A stretch of DNA of 64,000 bases, from NCBI RefSeq assembly GCF_002264395.1, contig NZ_NFVA01000001.1, forward strand, positions 186,001-250,000, in the 5' to 3' direction. A program made the position numbers and the translations under genes. This stretch comes from Paenibacillus sp. VTT E-133291. GTDB lineage: Bacteria; Bacillota; Bacilli; Paenibacillales; Paenibacillaceae. Shown here in pieces: positions 43,556 to 52,957 of this stretch (positions are counted from its first letter, which is position 1; each line of letters begins with the position of its first letter). The notes below the pieces were generated by a model. That model worked only from the letters and a program-made list of their open reading frames with translations. It was not told where the DNA came from and ran no database searches.

Positions 43556-45653
43556 ATCATTGTGTTTTGTACCGGGGAAATACGTTCCGCTAAGTCGTTT
43601 TATTCTTAGCGGTGGACCTGAACCCATTGCTGTACCCGTTACTAGGGCTATGGCTGATTATTTAAAATTGCACAACGCAGAACTGCTGCTGGCCTGCTTG
43701 CGGAGCGGTGAAATAACTTATCACAAAGCCGGTTGGTCACCACTGCGAGAGGATGCAGTCGAGGCTGAGAATGCGGAAGGAACCCAGAACTCAGAGGAAG
43801 GAGTGTTCGTATTGGTCAGTCCATTACTGATCAATACGCTTCCAGTAGTATCACACTGGGATAACAGTGCTGCAGAGGGGAAAGGCGGCTTCCGTTATGG
43901 TGGGACCGACGGCATCGGGACCCTGCGGATGGACGAAGCTGGAGAGAAGGTTGTAGCTGAGCATGTACGGCTCAATAATAACGATCCAGATAGCCCTTAT
44001 GTATACAATACCGGAGATTATCAGTTGTTCGGCAGTAACGATGGGGATAAAGCTCTTAAAACCCCGCAATTTGAACACTATATTGGTGACTGCTACAGTC
44101 TCTATGCAGTAGATGATTTAGTTGCCATCTCCTTGAGCGACCGTATCCTGAAGATCTTCGGGTATCCGGTGGTCTACCGTAATGAATCCGCTGACGATGG
44201 GGCTCTTTTAAGCAATGCGCCTGTGTTTCAGCTCATCAGCGGCAGTCTGTTAGTTACGAAGAACGGTCAGCATAGCCTTGCGTCCTATATTTTGCCGCCC
44301 AATTGGAGCGCGAAAAGTGTTAAGGGCTATCCGCTGTTATTCAACGGTTATTATGATGCCAATGAAAATACCTTCAGCACTGTAGGTCCCTCATTTCTGG
44401 AGATCATCGGAAAGATTCTGGCCAGCACAGGCAAAGGTGTTGTTGGTGTTCTCTGGAACGGCGGGGGGTACATCGGCAGCCGCTCCCTGCAAGGCTCCAT
44501 TTACGCCGGCATTGGGGCGGCAATTGCCAAAGGCCAAGATAGCTATGGTGGTAATGCGGAGCAGGTTGTGGCCGTGGGTGGCTCACGCGGTGGGCTAACC
44601 GCGTTGCTGGTAGGAGGTAATCCTCTAAGGCTGCCGTACAGGGTGCGGTACACATTGTGTTATGCACCTCCGCTAATTCTGAACGGGCTTACCCGTGAGT
44701 TTGCGGAAGGGGCATGCCCGTTGATCTGGCATGTGGCAGAGGTGGATACCGGTTACCGGGAGATCTGGAAGAAGGACTGGCGGCATCCTCAGACCGGAAG
44801 CTCAGGTATCGAGACTCTGCTACAGACTCTTACGGGAGCCGGTGACTCTGCAAGTCTGCGGGAAACAACCGGACTAGAATCCGATTTCTTCCTAGACGGC
44901 CTTAAAGCGAGCGGCACTAAGCTACTGATAAACCACGGCACGCATGATGCCTTTACCCTCAGCCGATTCAGCTTTGCCTTCGCGGCCTTAGTCCGGAGTC
45001 GCGGCATTCCACTTCGCCATGAGATCGGCTACCGCTTCGGGCATAACAACTGCACGGACCTTTACGAGCAGGCTGCTCTGTGTCTAAAAGCTATACTACA
45101 GGAACAGGAGCTTGAATTCACGGGGACTGTGCATTATCGCAGACGCAGTCCAGCTGCGGGCGAGTGGGAGCAGACGGAACGTTTTGTTCCGGTTCATCAG
45201 CCAGTTTTTCTGGAGGCACCGAAGTTCGTTGCGGTGGGTAGTCCAGTGGCTTGGACTCTTTATGGAGAGCCGGGAATGGAATACCGCCTAGAGCTGGGAA
45301 TCCTAGATCAGCAGGCTTGGGAACAGAAGCAGCAAATAGTCCGGAATGAGCGCATTACACTCGCGTCCGGTGAATTGCCAGATAAACAGCATCCTCTTGA
45401 GCTCTGCTCGTGGCAGGATGGGGCAAGCCAACTCGCTGACGGGCAGCATGAGGGTTATTATCTATATGAGTTGTCTTATAGGCTCAAGGGTGAACAGGAC
45501 TGGAACGTAGTATCTCCATCCCGTGTGCCACAGCCCGGCGTGGAGCCGCAGGCGATACTCCGCATATTGGAGGAGCAGCCCAATCCGGCGAGCGAAGCGT
45601 TCCGGGCGGAAGCGGCCGTCCTATGTATTAGCTCAGGGCTAAGTGAGGCCTAA
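43548..45653 (+). CDS. Large alpha/beta hydrolase (S9-like esterase or peptidase fold)
   Basis: A 701-residue protein from ATG 43548, with GGAGGAGAGGG upstream and inside the end of the beta-mannosidase gene. The serine hydrolase triad is readable: Ser346 in VAVGGSRGGLTA, Asp467 in HGTHDAFTLS, His499 in RFGHNNCTD. The 300 residues before the catalytic domain and the C-terminal 190 are beta-rich accessory domains. No signal peptide. Its place between glycosidases suggests it removes acyl groups from oligosaccharides, but a peptidase of the prolyl-oligopeptidase type cannot be excluded. Confidence 0.68.
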   Translation: MRKSLCFVPGKYVPLSRFILSGGPEPIAVPVTRAMADYLKLHNAELLLACLRSGEITYHKAGWSPLREDAVEAENAEGTQNSEEGVFVLVSPLLINTLPVVSHWDNSAAEGKGGFRYGGTDGIGTLRMDEAGEKVVAEHVRLNNNDPDSPYVYNTGDYQLFGSNDGDKALKTPQFEHYIGDCYSLYAVDDLVAISLSDRILKIFGYPVVYRNESADDGALLSNAPVFQLISGSLLVTKNGQHSLASYILPPNWSAKSVKGYPLLFNGYYDANENTFSTVGPSFLEIIGKILASTGKGVVGVLWNGGGYIGSRSLQGSIYAGIGAAIAKGQDSYGGNAEQVVAVGGSRGGLTALLVGGNPLRLPYRVRYTLCYAPPLILNGLTREFAEGACPLIWHVAEVDTGYREIWKKDWRHPQTGSSGIETLLQTLTGAGDSASLRETTGLESDFFLDGLKASGTKLLINHGTHDAFTLSRFSFAFAALVRSRGIPLRHEIGYRFGHNNCTDLYEQAALCLKAILQEQELEFTGTVHYRRRSPAAGEWEQTERFVPVHQPVFLEAPKFVAVGSPVAWTLYGEPGMEYRLELGILDQQAWEQKQQIVRNERITLASGELPDKQHPLELCSWQDGASQLADGQHEGYYLYELSYRLKGEQDWNVVSPSRVPQPGVEPQAILRILEEQPNPASEAFRAEAAVLCISSGLSEA

Positions 45654-45676
45654 CCTAAACGTCATAACATGAACAT

Positions 45677-45717
45677 AAGCGGTGTACGGCCATTTCGGTG
45701 CGTACATCGCTTTCTTT
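45677..45717 (+). terminator. Terminator of the beta-mannosidase-hydrolase operon
   Basis: AAGCGGTGTACG (45677-45688) pairs with CGTACATCGCTT (45701-45712), followed by TCTTTT. Confidence 0.65.
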
Positions 45718-45802
45718 TGAAATATAAGAAAGTATAAGTTTCATACCATACTCTACCTCTTATATTTCTCGCATAAACACTCCAGCAAAATAAGTAGCTT
45801 TA

Positions 45803-45856
45803 CAAACGCTTTCGCAGGGTTACCGGATTTCGAGGATTCGAAGGAAGCGCTATCAT
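45803..45856 (+). promoter_or_regulatory. Glycan-regulon promoter B
   Basis: CAAACGCTTTCGCAG (45803-45817); TTCGAG and TATCAT (45851-45856) with a 16-bp spacer, the same geometry as promoter A. A cre-like AGGAAGCGCTATCA (45842-45855) overlaps the -10, so CcpA would compete with RNA polymerase. It drives the permease genes. Confidence 0.7.
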
Positions 45857-45924
45857 TTAAATATAACACTAACAACGCCTGACCGGAGTGAATCTTGGCT
45901 TCGGGAGGAAGGAAGGACAGGAGC

Positions 45925-46857
45925 ATGATTGGAAAAACCACTGAACTAAATCCTTTAATGACTAAGAAAAAGAAAGGTTATCCTGTGCGGCGTCTATTTA
46001 GAGATTGGTCCTCTTGGATATTAATTGTCCCTACGCTTTTTGCCTTTTTCTTTTTTTCCTGGCAGCCGCTGATCAAGGGCATTGTGCTCTCTTTTTTCAA
46101 TACAGAGGGTTATGATGCCGTAAGCTTTGCCGGACTGCAGAATTACAAGGATGTGATACAGAACTCAGCGTTTCAGCAGACACTGACCAACTCTTTTGTA
46201 TATGTGTTTTGGTCGCTGCTGATTGGATTTGCTGTACCCATTATTGTCGCAGTTGTGATCAATGAGCTCAGGCATGGGAAATCGTTCTTCCGCTTTTCAG
46301 TCTTTTTTCCGAGCATGGTTCCCGGCATTGCTGCCTCGATGTTATGGATGTTTCTGTTTGAGCCTGGGAAGGGCGGCGTGCTGAATATTATGCTGAGCGC
46401 TCTGGGATTCCCGGTGCAGCAGTGGCTTCAGGACCCGGACATGACGATTATGCTGATTATTTTCACGATTACCTGGCGGAATTTTGGGGGAACGGTGCTG
46501 CTCTATCTAGCCAGTCTGCAAAGCATTAATCATGATCTGTACGAAGCGGCTTCCATCGACGGTGCGAATGTATGGCGAAGATTTAAAAGCATCACCATTC
46601 CGCAAATCTCCAGTATGATCGGATTGATGATGATTTTGCAGATTAGCGGTGTATTCCAGATCTTCAACGAGCCTCTGGTCATGACCGAGGGGGGGCCGAA
46701 TAATGCCTCAATGACGTTGATGCTGCAAAGCTATTATTATGCATTCCGGAGTTTTGAAGCAGGGCATTCCATGGCGCTGGGGGTTATTACTTTTCTTGTT
46801 CTGATGGTGCTTACTATTATTTATTTCCGGCTGGATAAGAAATTGAACAGGGAGTAG
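45925..46857 (+). CDS. CUT1 sugar ABC transporter permease (first subunit)
   Basis: A 310-residue protein with six membrane helices. The EAA loop reads EAASIDGANVWRRFKSITIP, typical of the UgpA/LplB-type partner in oligosaccharide importers. ATG 45925 has GGAAGGA at 7 bases; TTG 45895 is an alternative. No ATPase gene is nearby; CUT1 systems of this kind usually share an MsmX/UgpC-type ATPase encoded elsewhere. Confidence 0.9.
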   Translation: MIGKTTELNPLMTKKKKGYPVRRLFRDWSSWILIVPTLFAFFFFSWQPLIKGIVLSFFNTEGYDAVSFAGLQNYKDVIQNSAFQQTLTNSFVYVFWSLLIGFAVPIIVAVVINELRHGKSFFRFSVFFPSMVPGIAASMLWMFLFEPGKGGVLNIMLSALGFPVQQWLQDPDMTIMLIIFTITWRNFGGTVLLYLASLQSINHDLYEAASIDGANVWRRFKSITIPQISSMIGLMMILQISGVFQIFNEPLVMTEGGPNNASMTLMLQSYYYAFRSFEAGHSMALGVITFLVLMVLTIIYFRLDKKLNRE

Positions 46858-46862
46858 AAGCT

Positions 46863-47747
46863 ATGAAAACAAAAGAAGCATATGGCATTATCGGCAATAT
46901 AGAATATAGATCACCTTGGGTGCGCGTGCTGTATTGGTGCATGTTCATTCTGATGATTGTGCTTGCCGCCGTCTGTATTCTGCCTCCGGTCTGGATTATG
47001 GTCTCGAGTCTTAAAGACATCAAAGAGTTCTATGCGATCCCGCCCACCCTGATTCCTCGCTCATTCAATGTTGGCAAGCTATGGGAGACCTGGCAGGAAT
47101 TTAACTTTCTCAGTTATTATCTGAATACGGCATACTTAGCTGTCGGTTCTGTACTATTTTGCCTTACGTTTAACGGGCTGGCAGGATATTTTTTTTCCAA
47201 GCTTAAGCCTCGAGGGAGTGCACTGCTGTTTGCTCTGATCGTGTGGACCATGATGGTTCCGAATACAGTCGGGATGGTGCCGCTGTTCAAAAACCTGATT
47301 GATTTTCCATTGTTACACTTGAACCTGACCAATACTTACTGGCCGATGTGGTTTATGGCTGCTGTGAATCCGGTGGTAATTCTGATCTTCAAGAATTTTT
47401 TTGATACAATCCCTCTGGCGCTGCTGGAAGCGGCCAAAATTGACGGAGCGAGCACGATCGGTATCTTTATCCGGGTGATACTTCCGCTCAGCGGACCGGT
47501 TATGGCAACAATTACGATACTAACGATGAACAGTGTCTGGCAGGATTTCTTTTGGCCTTTTATGGTGCTGAAGGATAAATCGACCTGGTCGGTCATTGTG
47601 GCCATTTACAATCTGAAAGCGACTTTGCCGCAGGACATTCAGTTTATTGCGCTGACGTTTGCGATCCTGCCGCCGATTATCCTGTTTGTTTTTTTCCAAA
47701 AGTACATTATGAACGGGCAATCCTTTGGTGGAAGTATTAAAGGGTAA
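46863..47747 (+). CDS. CUT1 sugar ABC transporter permease (second subunit)
   Basis: A 294-residue UgpE/LplC-type permease with six helices and the EAA loop EAAKIDGASTIGIFIRVILPL. It starts 5 bases after the previous stop. It forms the transmembrane dimer with the preceding product. The binding-protein gene lies downstream but behind its own promoter. Confidence 0.9.
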   Translation: MKTKEAYGIIGNIEYRSPWVRVLYWCMFILMIVLAAVCILPPVWIMVSSLKDIKEFYAIPPTLIPRSFNVGKLWETWQEFNFLSYYLNTAYLAVGSVLFCLTFNGLAGYFFSKLKPRGSALLFALIVWTMMVPNTVGMVPLFKNLIDFPLLHLNLTNTYWPMWFMAAVNPVVILIFKNFFDTIPLALLEAAKIDGASTIGIFIRVILPLSGPVMATITILTMNSVWQDFFWPFMVLKDKSTWSVIVAIYNLKATLPQDIQFIALTFAILPPIILFVFFQKYIMNGQSFGGSIKG

Positions 47748-47760
47748 CATCACCCGATCA

Positions 47761-47843
47761 CAAACCATTTCACAGTTTTGCCCCGTAGGGTGCTGCAGAA
47801 GGTGCGTGGTAAGATGATTTCAGATTCAAAAGAAAGCGCTTTA
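47761..47843 (+). promoter_or_regulatory. Glycan-regulon promoter C
   Basis: CAAACCATTTCACAG (47761-47775) with TAAGAT (47810-47815) 49 bp after the box start, and the perfect palindrome AAAGCGCTTT (47834-47843), a cre-like core, downstream. It lies between the permease and binding-protein genes and gives the latter an extra promoter, which fits the greater need for binding protein. Confidence 0.6.
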
Positions 47844-47888
47844 CATGTTGTGAAGAATGCTTTAACAATAAGCTTAGGGGGAATTACA

Positions 47889-49316
47889 TTGAGAATCGAA
47901 CACACCAAAAAAATTACAGCTACACTGGCGCTAACATTACTTCTTACGGCCGGTCTGGCTGGTTGCGGAGGTTCCAAAGAAGAGAACGCCGGAGGGAATA
48001 CGGAAGAAGCGAGCAATAAACAAGTGACGATCAAGGTCAGTAACTGGCCGAAGCCGAATGAGGAAGCCAAAATCGCCCAGTATGAGCAGGTTATGGCGAA
48101 GATGAAAGCTAATTTTCCGGATATCATTGTGGACAAGGATGAATGGGGGTATGACGTCAGCTCTTTCCTGCCTAAAGCGGCCAGTGGTCAGCTTCCAACG
48201 GTTTACGAGACCTTTTTTACAGAAACAAGCAAAATTATCAAAGCAAATTACGCAGCTGATATAACGGATACTATGAAAAAATATGGTTATGATCAGGCGA
48301 TCAATCCAGATCTGCTTAAGATGGTTACCAAAGACGGAAAATATTACGGGATTCCGAAGGACGGATATGTCATCGGCATGCTCTACAATTTGAATCTCTT
48401 TAAGGAAGCTGGTCTGTTGGACGATAAAGGCATACCAAAGTTCCCTAAGACATATGATGAGCTGGCAGAAACCGCGCAGATCATCAAGCAAAAGACTGGT
48501 AAGGCGGGAATGTTCCTACCAACAAAAAGTGGTCAGGGCGGTTGGATGTTCATGAATATTGCCTGGGCTTACGGCGCGGAATTCGAAAAACAGGTAGATG
48601 GCAAATGGCAAGCGGTGTTCAATTCTCCAGAAGCAGCGGCAGCACTGCAATATGTGAAGGACTTGAAATGGAAATATGATGTTCTGCCAGACAATAATCT
48701 GGTGGATGTTACGAATGATATGTTCCGCTTGTTCGGAACTGATCAAGTCGCTATGAGCTTCGGCACGAATGACTGGTCTCCAGTCATCCAGCAGCAGACT
48801 AAAATGTCTAAAGATAATGTGGCAATGTCCGCACTTCCAGTCGGACCGATCGGTAAACCTGTAACCCTGCTCGGCGGTGGTCTATATATGTTCTCGCCTA
48901 ATGTAACACCTGAGCAGATTGATGCTGGATTCAAATGGCTAAAAACCTACGGATTCACTCCGGAATCCTCAGAGGAGGCGTTGACTGGTTGGGATATCGA
49001 GAAAAAGACACTGAGTGATCAGGGGCTGATCGTAGGCCCATACGGACTGCGGATTTGGACAGATGAGAAGCGGATCGGTGAAGAACAGAAGATTCTCGAC
49101 AAATACAACAATGTAAACTTGGATTTGTTCCGTGATTATATGGACAACGGCAGTAAAGGCATGCGGGCAGAAGAGCCGGTCAACGCTCAGGAATTGTACC
49201 AGAAGTTGGATATTGTACTGCAAACCGTCCTAACGGACAAAAACGCAGATCCACTGGAGGTTTTGACTAAGGCTGCTGAAGAATTTCAACGTGATTATCT
49301 CGACAAGGTGAAATAA
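47889..49316 (+). CDS. CUT1 extracellular sugar-binding lipoprotein
   Basis: A 475-residue family-1 solute-binding protein. The start is TTG 47889, with AGGGGG at 7 bases; the longer frame from 47778 would cross the promoter. The lipobox LAGC is at Cys26. It has DGYVIGMLYNLNLFKEAGL, YDELAETAQIIKQKTG and ALPVGPIGKPVTLLGGG. It captures an oligosaccharide for the two permeases encoded upstream. The ligand cannot be told, but the neighbouring enzymes suggest mannose-containing glycans. Confidence 0.9.
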   Translation: MRIEHTKKITATLALTLLLTAGLAGCGGSKEENAGGNTEEASNKQVTIKVSNWPKPNEEAKIAQYEQVMAKMKANFPDIIVDKDEWGYDVSSFLPKAASGQLPTVYETFFTETSKIIKANYAADITDTMKKYGYDQAINPDLLKMVTKDGKYYGIPKDGYVIGMLYNLNLFKEAGLLDDKGIPKFPKTYDELAETAQIIKQKTGKAGMFLPTKSGQGGWMFMNIAWAYGAEFEKQVDGKWQAVFNSPEAAAALQYVKDLKWKYDVLPDNNLVDVTNDMFRLFGTDQVAMSFGTNDWSPVIQQQTKMSKDNVAMSALPVGPIGKPVTLLGGGLYMFSPNVTPEQIDAGFKWLKTYGFTPESSEEALTGWDIEKKTLSDQGLIVGPYGLRIWTDEKRIGEEQKILDKYNNVNLDLFRDYMDNGSKGMRAEEPVNAQELYQKLDIVLQTVLTDKNADPLEVLTKAAEEFQRDYLDKVK

Positions 49317-49324
49317 ACACAGTC

Positions 49325-49365
49325 AAACGGCGGCGTCGTCCTTCTAAAGGGCGGCGATGCCGTTT
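49325..49365 (+). other. Stable stem-loop between the binding-protein and GH78-like genes
   Basis: AAACGGCGGCGTCGTCCTT (49325-49343) pairs with AAGGGCGGCGATGCCGTTT (49347-49365), with two G-T pairs and one mismatch. No T-run follows, so it is either a weak terminator or an mRNA-stability or processing hairpin that keeps the upstream message more abundant. Confidence 0.55.
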
Positions 49366-49416
49366 CTGCGTACATTGCCAAAATCTACTCTAAGGGATAA
49401 AGGAGAGGTGCATTAT

Positions 49417-51864
49417 ATGGCAGCAAAAGAATGGGGAGACTGGAACGCGCGATGGATCTGGCCTTTGGACGAGGAAGGAACTGAAAGTTGGGAGCAGCAA
49501 CACGAGCGGGTGTATTTTCGCAAAATGTTTGAGCTGCCAGCTGGAGCGGGGAGGGCCTACAGTCTGAATTTGGCCATTACAGCTGACAGCCGCTACAGAC
49601 TCTTTGTTAACGGGCAGCGTTTATGGGCCGGTCCTTGCAAGGGTCATGGTCATGTACACTATTATGAGGAGTTCCATTTGAATGACGTTTTGCAACCAGG
49701 TATAAATGTGATTGCTGTTATGGTAGTTCATTATGCTGGGACTTCGCCATTTGAATTGGGTGAAGACGGTCCTCTATCGATTTGGCGCTCGCAAAAAGGC
49801 GGCTTGCTTGTAGAAGCGGATGTTATGAACAATGGGCAGATTGTACAGGAACTTAATACGGATACCTCATGGAAAAGCATTAGGGACCACAGCTACCGGC
49901 TTCAGCCGTTTCCGATTATGCGCTGGATGGGCGGATTGGAAGAGGTGGAGGGGGACATGTCGCTGCTGAATTGGATTCTGCCGGAATATGACGACAGCGC
50001 CTGGCTAGCCGCAGGGATTGTACAGCCGGTGCGGGATGATTTTGGTCAATTAACCCCCTGGCAATTGGCGGAGCGACCGATTCCGCTGCTGTATGAGCGG
50101 GATCAGCTCTTCCTGAAGCTGATGCGCAGCAGCAGTGGTGAAGGGGAAGCCCTTTTTGAAAACGGGCATAGTCTGGAGCTGCGGAATGAAGCTGGTGGAG
50201 CTTCGCGGCCATTAGCAGGAATACACGTGGAAGCGTGGCAGCAACTCTGGCTGGAGCTGGATGCAGGAGAGCTAATCACAGCTTATCCGCAGCTTAAGCT
50301 TCTTGGGGGGAAAGGTAGCCGGATCACCCTGCTGTACGCCGAGTGCTACGAGAAAGAGACTGGAGATGACGAGATCCGCCGCAAATCCATCCGTGATGAT
50401 ATGCAGGAGCATGTGTTAAGAGGAGGATATGACTGCTATCATCCTGCCGGTTATGGCTCCTCGGTGCAGATGGAAAGCTATGAGCCTTTCTGGTTTCGTA
50501 CCTTCCGGTATATCCGGCTGGAGGTGAATACTGGAGCCGAACCTTTGACGATATCCGGCTTCAGTTATCGGGAGACCGGATATCCTTTGCTGCAGGCAGG
50601 AAGCTTTCATTGCAACGATGAACGATATAACCAGCTCTGGGAGCTGAGTGTCCGAACACTTCAACGCTGCATGCATGAGACCTACGAGGATACGCCGTAT
50701 TATGAACAGTTGCAATATACCATGGATACCAAACTGATGATGGAATTTACGTACCTGTTATCAGGAGACGACCGATTGGCACGGAGGGCAATGGAAGATT
50801 ACAGGGCTTCGCAGCTGCCAAATGGCATGTTGCAAAGCCGATACCCCTCCGTGCTGCCACAGGTCATCCCCTCCTTCTCTTTATATTGGATCGGGATGAT
50901 TCATGACCACTACAGATCCTTTGGAGATCTGGCACTGGTAAATCGGTACCGACTGCCACTGTTATCCGTATTGGACTGGTTCGATCAGCGACTGACACCG
51001 CAAGGTCTGGTGGACAGAACGCCTCGCCAATATTGGAATTATTTTGACTGGGTAGAAGAATGGCCACTTGGTGCACCAGACTGTACGGATGATACACCTG
51101 CGACCATGCTTAGTTTGATGTATGCGGCCGCGCTGGAGCAAGCGGCTGAATTGCTTGCAGCCAGCGGCTGGACACAGATTGCTGGTGAACTACGTCAGCG
51201 AAAAGCCGCAGTCAACGCTGCAGTGCTGGATTGTTGTCGCCAAACGAACAGCCTGATGTTCCGCGACAGCCCGGCGGCAACAGCGGAAACACAGCTGAGC
51301 CAGCATACGCAGGTCTGGGCGATTTTAGCTGGCACGGTGGACGCTGTAGAGGGTGCAGCACTACTAGAGATTACAATGGCTGACACATCACTGGCCAAAC
51401 TTTCGCTGCCGATGAGCTATTATCTTTTTCGCGCGTTGGAACATTGCGGATTGTATGACCGCTCCTTCGGACTATGGGCTCGTTGGATGAAACAGCTGGA
51501 TTTGAACCTCACTACACTCCCGGAAATGGACTCTGTTGGAACCAGAAGTGACTGTCACGCCTGGAGCGCTCTCCCGATCACTGAGTTCACAAGAGGGATA
51601 TTGGGTGTCCGGCAAGGGATAGAGGGAATAACCGTAAAGCCACATTGCGGCGATCTGCAACAGGCCAGTGGAATCGTAAGCACAAGTCTGGGTCCAATAC
51701 ATGTAAAATGGGAAATCCATTCAGAAGCGGGACATAAAAACTTCCATTTTGAAGCTAACTGGCCAGCCGGTTCGGCGATTACAATTATCTTGCCTAATCA
51801 TGAAGTGCTGCTGACAGATGCAGGTTCTTTTTATAAGGCGATCGACATTAGTCACTTTAGCTGA
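49417..51864 (+). CDS. GH78-like alpha-L-rhamnosidase family protein
   Basis: An 815-residue protein from ATG 49417, with AAAGGAGAGG upstream. N-terminal beta domains have ARWIWPLDEEG, VYFRKMFELPAGAG and SRYRLFVNGQRLWAGPCKGH. The (alpha/alpha)6 barrel (about 395-740) has CMHETYEDTPYYEQLQYTMD, WFDQRLTPQGLVDRTP and DSVGTRSDCHAWS. The family removes terminal rhamnose or related sugars by inversion. The aligned general acid cannot be placed with certainty. Intracellular, with no signal peptide. Confidence 0.8.
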   Translation: MAAKEWGDWNARWIWPLDEEGTESWEQQHERVYFRKMFELPAGAGRAYSLNLAITADSRYRLFVNGQRLWAGPCKGHGHVHYYEEFHLNDVLQPGINVIAVMVVHYAGTSPFELGEDGPLSIWRSQKGGLLVEADVMNNGQIVQELNTDTSWKSIRDHSYRLQPFPIMRWMGGLEEVEGDMSLLNWILPEYDDSAWLAAGIVQPVRDDFGQLTPWQLAERPIPLLYERDQLFLKLMRSSSGEGEALFENGHSLELRNEAGGASRPLAGIHVEAWQQLWLELDAGELITAYPQLKLLGGKGSRITLLYAECYEKETGDDEIRRKSIRDDMQEHVLRGGYDCYHPAGYGSSVQMESYEPFWFRTFRYIRLEVNTGAEPLTISGFSYRETGYPLLQAGSFHCNDERYNQLWELSVRTLQRCMHETYEDTPYYEQLQYTMDTKLMMEFTYLLSGDDRLARRAMEDYRASQLPNGMLQSRYPSVLPQVIPSFSLYWIGMIHDHYRSFGDLALVNRYRLPLLSVLDWFDQRLTPQGLVDRTPRQYWNYFDWVEEWPLGAPDCTDDTPATMLSLMYAAALEQAAELLAASGWTQIAGELRQRKAAVNAAVLDCCRQTNSLMFRDSPAATAETQLSQHTQVWAILAGTVDAVEGAALLEITMADTSLAKLSLPMSYYLFRALEHCGLYDRSFGLWARWMKQLDLNLTTLPEMDSVGTRSDCHAWSALPITEFTRGILGVRQGIEGITVKPHCGDLQQASGIVSTSLGPIHVKWEIHSEAGHKNFHFEANWPAGSAITIILPNHEVLLTDAGSFYKAIDISHFS

Positions 51865-51928
51865 TAGTCTGATTTCAATTGATCTTCGTTTTCGTTGATT
51901 CATACACCAGAGGGGGATGGGGAGTTAT

Positions 51929-52957
51929 ATGTTCAGATCATTCGGCCGCAACATCCGCCTTGTCCTGGTGCTGTTTATTACCGTTTACATTGCCGCTTCG
52001 AGTTTCATTTTGTACCGTACTATGGAGCATAGAAGTTTGGATATGTTGCGGCAGTTGTCCGTTCAATACACTGGCCAGCAGCATAAGAACACTCTTTTGT
52101 TCATGAACTGGCTAGAGGAGACCTCCAAGCTTATCTCCAACAATCAGGTGGTACAGAATGCGTTGAAAAAACCAGCGTACGACGGAGCGATTTCTCCTAT
52201 ACTTGAGGGCATTCGCTCCTCTAGCAGTGACATTCTCGGCATTTATATTTGGGGTGAAGCAGGGGGGACCTACTCCTCGAGCAATGTGTCTGGGCTTCTC
52301 CCCTTTACAGAGATCAAGAAAGTTCCGGGGATGGAACAATTTCTGGATAATCGGGAACAGGCTTTGCGCTGGACGGTGCTGAACCGGGAACATCTGATGA
52401 ACGCGCCTTCTGATCTGCGCGACCGTCTGCTGCTTGAGGTGAAAATTCAAAACACGGAGGGGCAAATTTTAGGTCTGCTCTCGCTCGAAGTTGAAATTGA
52501 CAAGCTGTACAGCTTCTATCTGTCAGGTAAGAATACGATCTACGGCGAGAATGAAGTTTATCTGCTGACAAGTAACGGAAAGCTATTGAATGCGGCGGAT
52601 GTTCCCATGAAGCGACTGCAAGAAATTAGAACTGCGCTGGCCACACCAGAGAAGGATAATCCAGCTATGCCGGAAGAACAAGATAGTTCTAGTAGCGGTG
52701 CTATGGATTTGTTGGAGCGTGAAACGGCCGACGGCTTGATTTTGCTCTATCCGCTGCCCGAATCGGACGAGCGGATTGTCACCTATATCTCTGCAGACGG
52801 AATGAATGCAGAGCTGCGGACGTTTAAGTATTTAATGATCGGATTAAACATCATGGTGTTCATAGTTTTCTGGTTGCTGATCTCAATGCTTAGTGGCAGT
52901 ATTGTTAATCCGCTTAAACAGTTGTATTTGAAAATTAACTCCACGATGAAAGACTAA
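51929..52957 (+). pseudogene. Truncated YesM-type sensor (membrane and sensor part only)
   Basis: A 342-residue frame. A membrane helix at about 10-32 and another at about 295-320 flank an extracytoplasmic region of Cache type (GIYIWGEAGGTYSSSNVSG, LGLLSLEVEIDKLYSFY). After the second helix the start of a HAMP-like linker, SIVNPLKQLYLKINSTMKD, is followed at once by a stop. No kinase, phosphoacceptor or helix-turn-helix domain follows in any frame. It looks like the front of a sensor kinase cut off at the HAMP. GGGGAG precedes ATG 51929. It could be a remnant or a membrane-bound decoy sensor. Confidence 0.7.

Noticed and set aside
45803..45817. The six-copy box read as just another CcpA cre site
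   Set aside because: Three of six copies lack the central CG that cre needs (CAAACCATTT, CAAACCGTTT), and separate cre-like elements are present downstream at most of the same promoters.
49325..49365. Stem-loop called as a normal intrinsic terminator
   Set aside because: The stem is strong but no T-run follows, and the next gene has no separate promoter visible, so it was listed as a stem-loop only.
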